DNA from: Asparagopsis taxiformis
Lineage: Eukaryota > Rhodophyta > Florideophyceae > Bonnemaisoniales > Bonnemaisoniaceae
Direction of reading: 5' to 3'
DNA length: 64,000 bases
NCBI GenBank assembly: GCA_030407315.1
Contig: JALQPE010003282.1
Location: 1-64,000 of the forward strand
Shown here: positions 51,701 through 62,530 of the stretch, piece after piece
Position numbering within the stretch: the first letter of the stretch is position 1
Layout of the letters: each line of letters begins with the position of its first letter
Translations under genes and position numbers: made by a program
The notes under the pieces: generated by a model
The model's database searches: none
Seen by the model: the letters and a program-made list of their open reading frames with translations, nothing else
What the model was told of the DNA's origin: nothing

Positions 51701-53301
51701 CAGCCACGACGGCTGGCCACGATGGCCTCGAGTTCAACCGCGACGCGTCGCTCGATGACGTTCTTGACGAGGAACCGGATTTCCTCGACGAACAGCGCGC
51801 TGCTGAAGACGATTCGGCACGCGTGCCACCAGCTGACGTTCAGCTTCCCATTACGAGGGACGAGCTTATCGAAGCTCAACGCGAGGACGCGTTCTGTCAA
51901 ACGATACTGACACGACAGTCCGAGACGCAGGACGCTGCATTCTTCGAAGGCCACGATGGCCTACTCCGACGCCGGAACCCTCACGATGAGGAACGTACGC
52001 AAATCGTTGTGCCGGCTTCGTTACGGCCGCGGCTGCTGGAGTTAACGCACCACCACGTCCTCGCTGGACATCCCGGGCAAACGCGTATGTACTATACCCT
52101 ACGGAGGACGTACTACTGGCCCGCGATGGCCGCCGACATCCACGCAACGGTACGAAACTGCGTTGGATGTGCGAAGAACCGCGTGAAGCTTCGCAAACGG
52201 ACGAACCCGTTACGTTTATTTCCGGCTACGGAGCCGCTGCGAGACCTATGTATCGACATACTAGGTCCGCTTACGAAGACCACGCGTGGTAACCGATTTA
52301 TCCTCGTGATAACGGACCGCTTCACGAAGCTGACTAGAGTCGTACCTCTACGAAATATCGATTCCGCCAACGTGGCGAGCGCGTTCGTCAACGCGTGGGT
52401 CTTCTCGTATGGACCCCCACGGACGCTCATAAGCGATAACGGAAAGCAGTTCGCTGCTAAGTTTTTCCAGCGCGTCTGCAACGAAATCGGCGTGACGAAC
52501 GTCTTTACGTCGACGTACCACCCCCAAACGAACGGGCAGGTGGAGCGCTACAACAGGACGATCCTGGCGATGCTGCGCAATTACGTGAACGAAAACCAGA
52601 ACGACTGGGATCGATACGCATCGGCGTTAACGTTTGCGTACAACACGCATGTGCATTCGAGCACGGGCACGACGCCCTTCGATTTGATTCTCACGAATCC
52701 ACCGCCACCGTTGGCGCTACACACGTCGGTAACGAACCGCGAACTACCCGACGGGGGAGGGCGAGCCACTTACGTTCGTGAGCTCGCCACAACGATGGAC
52801 AATGCGTATCGAACGCTGAAGGCCGCGCAGGCACGTTATAAACGAAATTTCGACAAACGAGTCCGTGTCTCGAATCGAAACATCCGCGCGGGAGAATACG
52901 TATTCATCGACCCGACGGACGGGACCACGAAGGGCACGAAGCTCGGCAACCACGCGTTGGGACCGTTCCGCGTACTACGTAACGACGTACGAACGTTCGT
53001 CATCCAACGAGGAGACGTAGTTGAACGTGTCAACTCGGACCGCGTTGCGTACGCGCCAACGCCGGCGAACGCGCCCCCGCCGGAGCCATACGATGCCACC
53101 GAGGCAGACCTCGACAAGAACCGCGACGGTCCAGCGTATGTAGTAGACGACCTACTCAACCACCGCGTGAACGAGGACGGAACGTTAGACTTCCTCGTGA
53201 AGTGGGTCGGGTATCGTAACCCTACGTGGGAGCCCCGCCGGAACGTATCTGAAGAGAGCGTCTCTCGATACTTCGCACGCGTGCGACGAGCAACAACGTG
53301 A
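48757..53301 (+). CDS. pol: Gypsy pol: protease, RT, RNase H, integrase, chromodomain
   Basis: About 1,515 codons, entered by -1 frameshifting from gag, TGA stop. An acid-protease motif is near 49249 (AMDTCSGYNLI, with DTC where DTG/DSG is usual). RT follows: LVPKKDGSLRFCVDYRRLN, TTLDCNAGYWQVP, catalytic YLDD at 50695-50706. RNase H: DTDAS near 51144, TEREC, RTDHEAL. Integrase: HH-CC zinc module (HHVLAGHPG ... CVGCAKN), catalytic D near 52255 (DILGPL), SDNGKQF, and E in HPQTNGQVERYN. The C-terminal chromodomain (about 53137-53290, YVVDDLLNHR ... FLVKWVGYRNPTWEP) marks a chromovirus and would steer insertion to chromatin marks. The frame is fully open, in line with the young LTRs. The DTC protease motif is unusual and may reduce activity. 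Confidence 0.93.
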   Translation, partial: RPGDVGHEPPTSPEPLRKRGTTDVDDWSSAGSPMNESYVKLTAAKANSSHMTPDVGEETKSDGTNEPHTKRKPRRRARRATRKHDASEREKAKHAAYTKRVDAKEAIRAHTVKRRTASEDVDRAPVRTEPLVLDGHTCLLASKHYIVSGTIGLDLNVMRAITIAMDTCSGYNLIRTSLLPYDWVDRCLRDEELPKLGDANGRRLPIEGAILLRVRLGNSLFRVKFFVANTLAVPVIMGTSFMSKHVDAIRCRAQTIDLHRGDTIPIIAEGDTTTPYEEGEETNPNVEHPKRRERNAAANRPSRTFSVRLTKYTRVPAMSQRTVNVTTDATGLVFLEPKASVQFRHGLRIANGVVDVGPRETFSIIVSNFTKKDRELPKGATIAYAVRSPLGIVPLKREGGEALAKVLNLPLVDATTRINTNGLGDETPDPLVNEKGNDPATDWQSTIDLSHLDDEDLRKRINEMLATHSSMWTSGRLGEINATEHRIELEPGTRPIRSMPYRQGPALRTIAEEQITKMLNEGVIEPASSEWASPIVLVPKKDGSLRFCVDYRRLNAKTIADSYPLPRMEDCLDSLGDAAIFTTLDCNAGYWQVPVSAEDRDKTTFTSFMGTYRYVRMPFGLRNAPATFQRTLDIILSGVRWQSCLVYLDDVIVFSKDLESHLGHVDQVLSLLRAAGVTLKLTKCSFFQPRVDYLGHVITPGKLHVAARNKEAFRTATFPRDKTQCRSFLGAANVYRRFVKAYAEIARPLNTMLKKDASPDWTNPTDSQTNAFETLKTILVSPPVLHLPKAGRPFMIDTDASAYQLGATLLQQQNEDKPNEWVPIGYWSKTLNETERGYSATERECYSVVWAITSLRPYVEGQRFTVRTDHEALRWLMTLTDASGRLLRWRLRVAEFDFEVTYRPGRVHQVPDALSRVISTYDDGRPVDDDVPSYGDAVLVTTRSRRQPTRNGQGRTTSVRKKATNARGHDDPSNETRDGRTSATTAGHDGLEFNRDASLDDVLDEEPDFLDEQRAAEDDSARVPPADVQLPITRDELIEAQREDAFCQTILTRQSETQDAAFFEGHDGLLRRRNPHDEERTQIVVPASLRPRLLELTHHHVLAGHPGQTRMYYTLRRTYYWPAMAADIHATVRNCVGCAKNRVKLRKRTNPLRLFPATEPLRDLCIDILGPLTKTTRGNRFILVITDRFTKLTRVVPLRNIDSANVASAFVNAWVFSYGPPRTLISDNGKQFAAKFFQRVCNEIGVTNVFTSTYHPQTNGQVERYNRTILAMLRNYVNENQNDWDRYASALTFAYNTHVHSSTGTTPFDLILTNPPPPLALHTSVTNRELPDGGGRATYVRELATTMDNAYRTLKAAQARYKRNFDKRVRVSNRNIRAGEYVFIDPTDGTTKGTKLGNHALGPFRVLRNDVRTFVIQRGDVVERVNSDRVAYAPTPANAPPPEPYDATEADLDKNRDGPAYVVDDLLNHRVNEDGTLDFLVKWVGYRNPTWEPRRNVSEESVSRYFARVRRATT

Positions 53302-54754
53302 AAGGCCACGACGGCCCCCGAAAACGCACACGAGCGTCGGGTTAAGCGCACGCGTGCGCGACGTTGCACGATGCAACAAACGAAGGCGACGAGCCGCACG
53401 AACGAGAAGCGAAGGCACAACGAGTGGCCGGGACGTCCACCCTTGCGTTGGGGGGGCGCGATGCGTGCTAGAGCCGTCGCTCTTTTCGTTTTCGACACCA
53501 TACGTTGGTGGAGGCACGAGCGCCAACGAAAGATTGGACAACGAGTCCACGCGCGGACGATTCACACGATGTGAAGAGCCACGACTGGCTCGACAGTGTT
53601 GACCGCCCCACGGGCAAAGGTGACGACACCACGGGCCACGGACGGACAACACGTCAGATTTTTCGCGCGAAAAATTATACTTGGGCCAACGGGCCATGGA
53701 CGCACGGTACGAAAAATCGGGCCGATTACAGTGCGCTAATCCGGCCAAATCTCGGGACACGCGTGCCCCGAAAATTTCGTAATTTTGGCATGTCACGTGA
53801 GCCATCGTACGTCCCCGTGGACAGCCGCTGACAACGAGTCGCATCGACCAACGAGGTCAACGCCAAACAGCTCGCGAGCTAACGGCAACGTGACGCCGGT
53901 AGGCGGAGAAACGACGTAGGACGGACGCGTCCCCAGCGAAGATGGCAACGGCCTCATTACGAAACTCCCCGCACGAAGCGGAACGAAGCTATACGTTAGC
54001 CGACGAAGTAGACCAACGGGTCTCAGCGCACGAAGCGCGCGAGTGAAGCGTGCGAACGACGAGCCAACGAGGCCGCGACGACGGACGGCGAACCGAATCG
54101 CCATCGTGAGGCACGACGCCGAACACGGTAGCCACGTACGGCAACCACGGAACGACACAACGGTGTCCTGCCACGCGGGCATAGCGAATGACGCGCGAAA
54201 GCGAAAAGCCCGCCGGCTAGTCGAGACGCACGAGCAAACCCGAAAGGGGTTGACCACGTACGGTCACGAAGGCTAAGACGCGCACGTCCGCATCGCAAAA
54301 CGAGAAGCTAACGAGCTTAGACCCCGTTCGAATTCGAAGGCGCGCGCGGCACCGGCCACGTCGGCCAGGATACGAGCGCGTACGCGGACGTCGCTAACGA
54401 TAACGACGCACGCCAACGGGCCGAACGTACGAAACGAAATACGAATACGCAACGGCGTACAAGCTGGTAGCCAACGTAAACGGCACAGCTGAAGGCAACG
54501 TCTGCCGACGAACCTGGCTCACGTAACAGCCTCAAACGCCCGCGGGCGTGCGAAACGACTTCGTCAATCGCGTCCCCGTCGGGTTCGCAAGTCGAATAAA
54601 CTAAATTACGCAACGGCGTAGAGGGCGAGCATTACGTATGCCCAAGTGCACGTCGCACCACATAACGGATGAGCTAACGAAACGCTCCTCGGACGCCGCG
54701 GCGAACGACGCCACCACGCGAAGCGGACTAGCGCAACGGTTGCGCCACCGGCTA

Positions 54755-56130
54755 ACGTGAAGCCGCGGGAACGTAAAGCGCGACGGCGCTAACGGTGTTA
54801 ACGGCTATACGAAAAGCCAAGCCCGCCGGCAAAAACGTTGTCTACGGAACCGCGACGCACCACGACGCACTACCGCGTACACGCAACGGCGTGAAGCGTC
54901 AAGCCAACTCACGCGCGAGTCGGCCTGACGCTTAGCGAATTTTCCGTCCAGCTCACCGGAGCGAATTAAAATTGGCACCGGCGTGCTACGTGCCAGAGAG
55001 CTCGAATGCTCAACGGAATTCGACACCCGACGGGGTTATCCGCACGAGGAACGACGGCGGAAACGAATTCCGAGATAGTTACAAAATGATAACGCCACTG
55101 GCCAACGTGAAGCCGCGGCAACGCGAAGCGCGACGGCGCTAATGACGTCAACGGCTATACGAAAAGCCAAGCCCGCCGGCCACCACGTCGTCAACGAAAC
55201 CGCAACGTACTGCGACGAATTACTACATACACGCCACGGCGTAGAACGTCAAACCGACTCACACGCCCGTCGGTCTGACGTTCGACGAAATTTTCGCCCA
55301 GCTCATCGGAGCAAATTAAAATGGGCACCGATGTGCTACGCGCTAAGGAGCTCGAATGCTCAACGGAATCCGACACCCGACGGGGTTATCCGCACGAGGA
55401 ACGACGGCGGAAACGAATTCCGAGATAGTTACAAAATGATAACGCCACTGGCCAACGTGAAGCCGCGGCAACGCGAAGCGCGACGGCGCTAATGACGTCA
55501 ACGGCTATACGAAAAGCCAAGCCCGCCGGCCACCACGTCGTCAACGAAACCGCAACGTACTGCGACGAATTACTACATACACGCCACGGCGTAGAACGTC
55601 AAACCGACTCACACGCCCGTCGGTCTGACGTTCGACGAAATTTTCGCCCAGCTCATCGGAGCAAATTAAAATGGGCACCGATGTGCTACGCGCTAAGGAG
55701 CTCGAATGCTCAACGAAATCCGACACCCGACGGGGTTATCCGCACGAGGAACGACGGCGGAAACGAATTCCGAGATAGTTACAAAATGATAACGCCACTG
55801 GCCAACGTGAAGCCGCGGCAACGCGAAGCGCGACGGCGCTAATGACGTCAACGGCTATACGAAAAGCCAAGCCCGCCGGCCACCACGTCGTCAACGAAAC
55901 CGCAACGTACTGCGACGAATTACTACATACACGCCACGGCGTAGAACGTCAAACCGACTCACACGCCCGTCGGTCTGACGTTCGACGAAATTTTCGCCCA
56001 GCTCATCGGAGCAAATTAAAATGGGCACCGATGTGCTACGCGCTAAGGAGCTCGAATGCTCAACGAAATCCGACACCCGACGGGGTTATCCGAACGAGAA
56101 ACGACGGCGGAAACGATTTGCGAGTTAGTT
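54755..56130 (+). repeat. Tandem repeat, 350-bp period, four units
   Basis: Units start at about 54792, 55142, 55492 and 55842. The last three are almost identical over their full length, and the first is diverged. Each of the three contains a frame from ATG, and the first two end in TAATG, which overlaps the next unit's ATG by one base because 350 is two more than a multiple of 3. Confidence 0.9.
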
Positions 56131-56708
56131 ACTAAATGATACGCACGCCAACGGGCTCTAAGATCGAGGTTAACGTACCACTCGCAGTGAAAAGCCGCCG
56201 CTACGCGCCGCCGCTTTGCCGAATAATTGCGTGTGTTACGAACCTGCCAACGGGCACGCGCCGCCGCGAACTCGAAACACGGGCTACGTAAGCCTTACGA
56301 CACCCGACGGGGTAGACGCCACAACAAAAAAAATTGTGGGGAGGGGCTTAACGCTAACCCCTCCCCCGCTGCAGACGACCTGCCAACACGTATTACGAAG
56401 CTCAACGGAGCCATGCGATTACGCAAAGAAACAAACGAAGGTTTACGAAGCAGCTCGATGCTAAAAGCCTACGAGGCCTACGACTAACCACGGAACGATG
56501 CCAACGGGCGGGCCGCGATGATTACGAAAGAGCCGGAGCGCACGCGCGCGCTCCGGCGCCGTGGCGATTCGATCAGCCAACCGGGCCGCGTACGTTTAAA
56601 CGAGATTTTTCGGGACAACTGCCACGTCCGCAGTTGTACCCGAAAAGGCGCCACGGCCCCGTGTCTCAGGCGCGTCCTGAAGGGCCTCGCGTGGCCGGGA
56701 CGTCCACG

Positions 56709-56724
56709 TGTGGGGGTGGGGCTG
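56709..56724 (+). other. Polypurine-like tract
   Basis: GTGTGGGGGTGGGGC directly before the 3' LTR, the expected plus-strand primer site. Confidence 0.7.
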
Positions 56725-57382
56725 TGTAGTATACGTGGCAATTCCGAAATTGCAAATATTTACGTTTTTCCGCGGAATTCGAATCTCGGCGGACACGACC
56801 GGCGACAGCAATGCACGAACATTGCTGGCGCATGCGCGCGCGCATCCGGCACACGTGTGCAACGAACGTACTGGCAACGGCCAACGGACCAACGGGTCCC
56901 TACGTGTGACCCACAAGGTCCTTTCCCATTCGGGGACGTTACGAGCAGTGTTTACACTGTAAAGCGATGCCATCGTGGCTATATAGGTATTGGCATCGTG
57001 CCGGGAGGGAAAGGGGACAAGACAACGATCGAGCAACGGCTCTAGTCTACGACTGACTTCTACGTTTACGTTTACGTTTTGCCTAACGAGGCCTCGTCTC
57101 CGTCGAGCTGCGTACTCCCTACCCATCGCCGCACGTAAGGCTGATTGCGTGTAGTGCCTCCGGGCTTGGTTGAGAGCGCCTCCGGTGACGTGCCACCTCG
57201 TTTACCGAACGTAATCCTCACGTGGATTGTTGCGTCGTGACGCTCGTGTCTACTCGCTAACCTATCTCTACCTTTCTACCTAACATACAGTCAAACACCA
57301 GCGGGTGGACTGCTCGTTTCGTTTCGTAAGGACAGCGTGTCCGTAGCTCGTACCAGCTATCTAGAACTAACGTGGTTCCACA
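56725..57382 (+). repeat. Gypsy 3' LTR
   Basis: 658 bp, identical to the 5' LTR by eye apart from an extra G near 57165 and an extra T near 57274. Confidence 0.92.
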
Positions 57383-57387
57383 GGGAA
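57383..57387. repeat. Target-site duplication GGGAA, right
   Basis: Matches 45611-45615. Confidence 0.9.
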
Positions 57388-59682
57388 CTCTGCAATGACG
57401 GTGTCAACCGAAATATGTCCCTTCCAAGCCACTGTTGTTCTCCCCTTGCGAAGCATGGCAGGCCTATACTTACCTGACCATGCGTCTCTTCCATCGTAGA
57501 CCTCGTACCACCGAACACACAGCTGACAAATAACCCCTTAGTTGTTTTTCTTACAACTCATAATTTGTCCTAGCCAGAACGGCATCTCAGTAGTACAGTC
57601 TTCTCCATTTACAGCCACGAAACGATTCACCTAGTAGGGCAAGTCTGATAGTGGTATGCAATCTGCAGTCGACATGAGTTCCTCCTCTATCGGGACGACG
57701 CTCCGATTCCCTTTTCGATACATGCCATTCATCTTGAAACATTCGGTGAGGTTCCAATGAAAAGAATCTTCCCTTTCCTCATAAACCTGTCGTAGAAGCT
57801 CATGTAGCTGATCCATTTTAGAATTGTTATTGACCCTGCTCTCTTCCGAACGAAAACGGAGCAGGACCTCATGTCGATCTGGAGGAGAACGTATGATATT
57901 ACTCGGTGTTCGTTTCAGTTCAGGAGGCTTAACCAGGAAACCATTCAGCCCCGGAGTGAGAACTGGGAGAGGCTTCCAGTTGTCTTCACAAAATATCTTA
58001 ACATCGCATGCAGTTCGGTAGAAGTCATAACTTTTTCCTGTATCTTGGGATCTGTGAAACCTGAAGTATCTGAATTTTGAGAAAGCATGCACTTTTCCAA
58101 CCGAATTCTCACTCCGGCAGAGACCGGAGAAGTTTGCCACGTGCAACATACGAGAGACGGAGGGTTCCGGAGTATAGGACATTCTGAGTTGTTCAACTAA
58201 ATCTTCCATAGTGACGGAGTTGTGGGAACGTAGCCTGCGAGAGGTACAGTTAAAGGCCTGGTCGATGTCTGCATGGGTGTGGCCGATGGGTAGGAAAGAA
58301 GCGTGTACTTCTTCAAATACACCCCAAGCAACGAGACATTCTAGATAGCAAAACAGAAACGTGTTCTTGTTCTCACTTGTGCAATTGTCTACCTGCAAGT
58401 ACAGTGTTCCCTGAAGACTCGAACCCATAGCCTTTTTGGTAAGAGTCCTGTGAATTGCCTCGATGATATGATTTGCCCCAGTTTCGAATTCAGCAGTAAG
58501 TGTGTACAACGAAAGATGCTTTCGGACACCATGTTCGAGAACACCTATGAGTCTCACCTTCAAACTATGACCAACAGTCGCTTTTGTACATACCGTGAAA
58601 TGGGGAAGACCGTATCCTGATTGATCAGCCCCGTCTACGATCAGAGACGTGAACCTGGAGGGATATAGTGACGCTTCTTCACACTTCTTTTGATACTCCC
58701 TGCGTTCCCGTGACACCATCTCGATATGGCGCTGGCGACGTTCCAGAAGTGGAGCAGTGCGTTGAATATCTGTCCCGATGGCTTCCAGTTTATCACATAT
58801 GTACTCACATTCCGAACATTTCGTGAACCTTTGGACACGCCGAACCTTGATATTCGCACAAAACGTGTTCCAGGTGTTGTAGAAGTAGCTCAAAGTTGGT
58901 GGGTTCCGGTTCGAATATAGTAACGTAAATTGGTCGCAGAACATCTCGGACACAGCCTTCTTCTCGAAAAGAGTCAGATGCTTTTCTCCACTGTCTGGCA
59001 TCATATCAGCAGTCGAGGCAGACAAGCGTTCAAGGAAGCAGATCACTGCATCTCTATGTGGAGAGCCAGAAATTCGTTTCGGAGAAGCCATAAATGGAAG
59101 ACTCCCATTCTGGCAAGCTTTCTTTACCGAGGTCTGCAGGTGTCGTGAAAACTTGAAGCTGAACTCGAGGAATTCGAAACACACAGGCTTCCCAGAGAAG
59201 TAGAACCGGTTACTGTTTGGTTCCAGTAGAGCGTGCAGATACCTGCGGCGATCGTCCCTGTTGTACAACAAAACTCGTTCTGCTTCATTCCGAAGGAAAA
59301 CATGGTCGGTTTTTCTGAAGCATCCCTTATTGCAGCATGGTATTCTTCTTATATCTGTTTTGGGCAGTGACAAACTGAATTTCACCCGCCTCTCTAGCAT
59401 GCTGCTCTTTCGACAAACTGAACTGGACCTCGTCACACTTTCATAATTCTTCCTGTGTTGTAGTCGTGCAAATGGTTTCTACGTCGAAGCCGTGGATCGG
59501 AAAGAGTCGGAAGAAGTACCCACTATTCCATGCATCACTTCATCGTGGCTACGCGGCATAGATATGGTTTCAACAGAAGGAGCGTGTTCTGATTCGGAGT
59601 CCCTAGAAAGAGATTTCATGTATGATTCGGCTTTCTCCAGTGCGTCATTCCTAGCTTCGGCGAGATGAAAACGCGGAGCCAT
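57383..59682 (-). pseudogene. DUF7869-like (transposon-type DDE?) gene, interrupted by Gypsy and three in-frame stops
   Basis: One minus-strand frame from ATG 59682 to the Gypsy junction, with in-frame TAG 59479-59481, TAG 57631-57633 and TAA 57538-57540 and no frameshift. The largest open piece is 57631-59478. Motifs match the DUF7869-type protein plan: SYFYNTWNTFCANI, then KCSECEYI, an H..MVSRERREYQKKC helix, SLIVDGADQSGYGLPHF (first Asp), YLQVDNCTSENKNTFLF (second Asp), and FLPIGHTHADIDQAF. After the second stop, FVAVNGED, PFWLGQIM and CVRWYEVYDG read as a continuing small C-terminal domain. I infer a nuclease-like, transposon-linked role from the D...DN...HTH.DID pattern; this is not proven. 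The frame resumes at 45615 beyond the Gypsy insertion. Confidence 0.75.
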
Positions 59683-60078
59683 CTGCAGTGGGAGCGGAAC
59701 GAATTATCTCTGAACGGTAGTTAGATTTGCAGGTAGCGTGAAAAAGAGATGGCTGCAAGACGAGTATATCGGTTGATCAAGATGCATGGTGAGTAGGAAT
59801 GACACCGGTGAGACGTTCATCTAATATGGATGCAGAGTGGCCTCCTCGACGGCGATAGTTGGCCCAGGATACAGCGCCAAATACCTATGTCCAATCAATC
59901 TCTGTTGTGAATGGAGTACGGCTGATTGGTTGATTTGTCCTCTTCATGCGCCCATGATTACGGGGAAAATGACTACAATCTTTCCTCTCTGAAGGTTTAC
60001 AAATGGTATGAAACAGAGCTAAAGGTTTATTGCAGCGGTTTTGTTCAAATCTGCCGAGCGAAACTATACGTAATAAGA
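59683..60078. other. Spacer between DUF7869-like and methyltransferase-like genes
   Basis: No domain seen. The methyltransferase frame continues here for about 45 codons with TAG codons only before a TGA, without recognisable content. Confidence 0.35.
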
Positions 60079-62530
60079 CTAAGACAACGGCCTCATCTTG
60101 TTCAAGTCCCATGCGAATATCCCGTTCAGCCCTTTCAAAGTTCCAGGAGGAGGTTCAATACCACCGTATTTGTACGGGTAAGGACAATCCAAACAACATT
60201 CGTTCGGTTCGAACATATAACAAGATACAAGTTTCTGATCCTCACCTTGAAAGTTCGCTAGAGGTATATTGTGTATTGTAGTTTGGAACCTCTCATCACT
60301 AGTTCCTGCACAAAGGGGAGGCGCTTTTCCGACGACCTGATCCAAAATGTATAGTTCAACAGAATCTCCTCCTTTCAGTACTTTCTCTATTCCTTCAATA
60401 GTGGATTTACCGGCATTTGTATTATCATCTTTTCCCTTTTGTTGTAGCGAACAGATTTTCGGTTGGCTTAGCAGAACGCCATCCTCTGCATGATTCCCTG
60501 TTCTCCTCTTCTTCGATCCGATACGTGATCTCAGATCATTATGATACAAAGCATCGGCAATAGAACGAAGCCTTTCATGAGCGAGACGGAAAATCTTGGT
60601 ACTAGCTTCCACAACCACGCATGAACGGGCTGTCTTCATCGCTCCGATCGCAGTAGTAAGTGTTCCTCCGTAAACATCAATAACTGAACCCCTCTCAGGA
60701 CAAAACGTGTTGATTATCTCGGATAACATTCCAATATGTTTCTCTTCTGTTATCTGTTAGAACAGGAGATTTTGTTCCTGGAGTGAGAAGTTTGTCTTTC
60801 GAAACGGGAATTCTGGAATTGCAGCGAATTTTCGTTTCGTTTCTGTTGGGACGAGGTGATATTGGCTTGGAAGGTCTGGCTTGAAACTGTCCTTACGATG
60901 TCCGGGAGCCCTGGCAACAACTGCAAACTCGCACGCGTTTTGTGGGAACATATCTCCGCGATGTGCTTGTACAGTGCTCGTGTCTTTCATGAATACGAAA
61001 GGGTATTCCGGACCGTCGAAACCGTCGTTTCTCAGCTCATGCAGGAATGCTGGAAAGTTTCGGAATGATACAAAACAGAAAAACCAGCCACCTGGCTTCA
61101 AGGTTCTTGCAAACTGGCAGAATGCATTGATTTCCTTATCACTTATGAAATTGTTATATGCGGTATTACGAAGGGATTTAGAATTCGGAGTTCCATACGG
61201 AGGGTCGGTAAGAACTAAATCCTGAAGAGGGTACTAATCTGTCCATATTTCCTTGTCGAAGTCCTGCCATTTCATCTGATAGCATGTAATTCCCATTTCA
61301 AGAACGTAGTCTTTTCTTTCTGGCTCATTCGTACCAGATGAACCGCGTTTAGAATGAAGGTTGAGGCGGTCTGAGTTGATACTAGGTGAAGCAGAGACAT
61401 CGTTCTCTGTTATCATTCGGTCGACTGGAATAGAAGTTTTCGGTCCGGTGATAACCTTTTCAGAAGCGTCGACTTCATCTTGTACAGATTCTTGCGTTAT
61501 CTGGCTCATCTTCGGTACCAAGACTATATCCTCATCACATATTTCGGAGCCTAGTTGAGGAACATTATCTTCCTTCGAGACATCTTTTTGTTTCTCTTCT
61601 TTCGCGTCCCTTGTATCTGCATTTTCGTTATCGGCTGCCGTCTTGCCAATTTCCTGACAGAAAGAATCGGGATCTGGGTCTTTTTTATGGCTTTCCCGAT
61701 ACTTCTTTTCCTTCATGGGAGCAATTTGAGGGCAAACTTTCCGGTACTGCTTCAAAAGAGCATCCAGAATATTATAATTATTTCCCATGTTCTCCATAAC
61801 ATCAGTATCGAACTTTGATGAGCGAAGTAGATTCTGCTTGATTGATTACATGCCCTTTGGCCATACCTGTCCTTCATGAAGAACCTCGAACTTACGCGCT
61901 TCTTTCATCGCTGCGCATGTGTATTCGTATTGCTGGAGAGTATCTTTGTATTATACTGGTTTGAATTTATTCAATCTGGAGATTCCCCGAAGCCTGTGAA
62001 GAGTATGAACTTGAACTTCTTCAGCATCAGTACCCGAAGCGTTCATGAACTTGGTTGCAGATTTCAAAGATGTTATATTCACAAATTTGCGATACACGCG
62101 ACAGTCAACGCTTGTCATTGGGGTATTAGTACCCTTTCTCCGAGTTTTCACTGCCATACTGTTGCTAGAAGGAGGTTCTGCCAAGTCTGGATGCTCCGAA
62201 TTCATAATTGTTCCAATCTCTTCGATCACTCGCGCAGGAAGGCGCAATGCCGTCGCAGCAGTCTATCTGACGGTGTTATCCTTGAGGTGGGAGCAACCAT
62301 CATATGCGGCAGCAACTTTTTTGGCTGTAGGTGGCTTTGAGGTCATGCTCTGCATCCGGTGGGCTTCTTCTTTCATTCCGCCCAGGATATCATAGAACGT
62401 GGTTTCGACATATAGCGTTGCATCATGCTTTCGGTTCTGATGTCTGCATAGTTGTTTCAGAACTTGGATAGAATGACCTCCTTTCAGTATCGTGACAGGC
62501 CACATAAAGAGTCCCACCTCTCCGGGTTCT
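60079..62530 (-). pseudogene. N6/N4 (beta-class) DNA methyltransferase-like frame with five in-frame TAA/TAG codons
   Basis: A single minus-strand frame of over 800 codons with internal TAG 62263-62265, TAA 61951-61953, TAA 61846-61848, TAG 61234-61236 and TAA 60757-60759, no TGA and no frameshift. The catalytic motif LVLTDPPYG (DPPYG at 61192-61206) is followed by LKPGGWFFCFVSF (61101 downward) and CEFAVVA. Near the C-terminus is the AdoMet motif VIDVYGGTLTTAIGA (about 60684-60640) with VVVEAS after it. Catalytic DPPY before the AdoMet motif is the order of beta-class amino-methyltransferases (N6_N4_Mtase family). The long N-terminal part (from 62530 to about 61240) has no domain I know and includes an acidic stretch. 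The 5' end is cut by the second LTR element. If the stops are real this is a pseudogene; see findings. Confidence 0.72.

Larger units (their letters stand above)
53302..56724 (+). other. Gypsy 3' non-coding region
   Basis: 3.4 kb between pol and the 3' LTR, unusually long, rich in CGAACG/ACGAA words, with no recognisable domain on either strand. It contains the 350-bp tandem repeat and ends in a purine tract. Another envelope-like or accessory frame is not evident. Confidence 0.6.
45616..57382 (+). mobile_element. Complete Ty3/Gypsy chromovirus-type LTR retrotransposon
   Basis: 11,767 bp with TG...CA long terminal repeats, 5-bp target duplication, primer-binding site, gag, frameshifted pol with integrase and C-terminal chromodomain, a 3.4-kb 3' non-coding region with tandem repeats, and a purine tract. 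The LTRs differ, by eye, only by two single-base indels, so insertion is recent. A frameshift in gag suggests this copy is not self-sufficient. Confidence 0.92.

Noticed and set aside
53185..53844. Minus-strand 219-codon frame over the end of pol
   Set aside because: Antisense of the chromodomain region in GC-rich sequence; no features of its own.
55142..56135. Three nearly identical 97-116-codon frames as genes
   Set aside because: They are a by-product of the 350-bp repeat; the diverged first unit does not keep the frame and no domain is visible.
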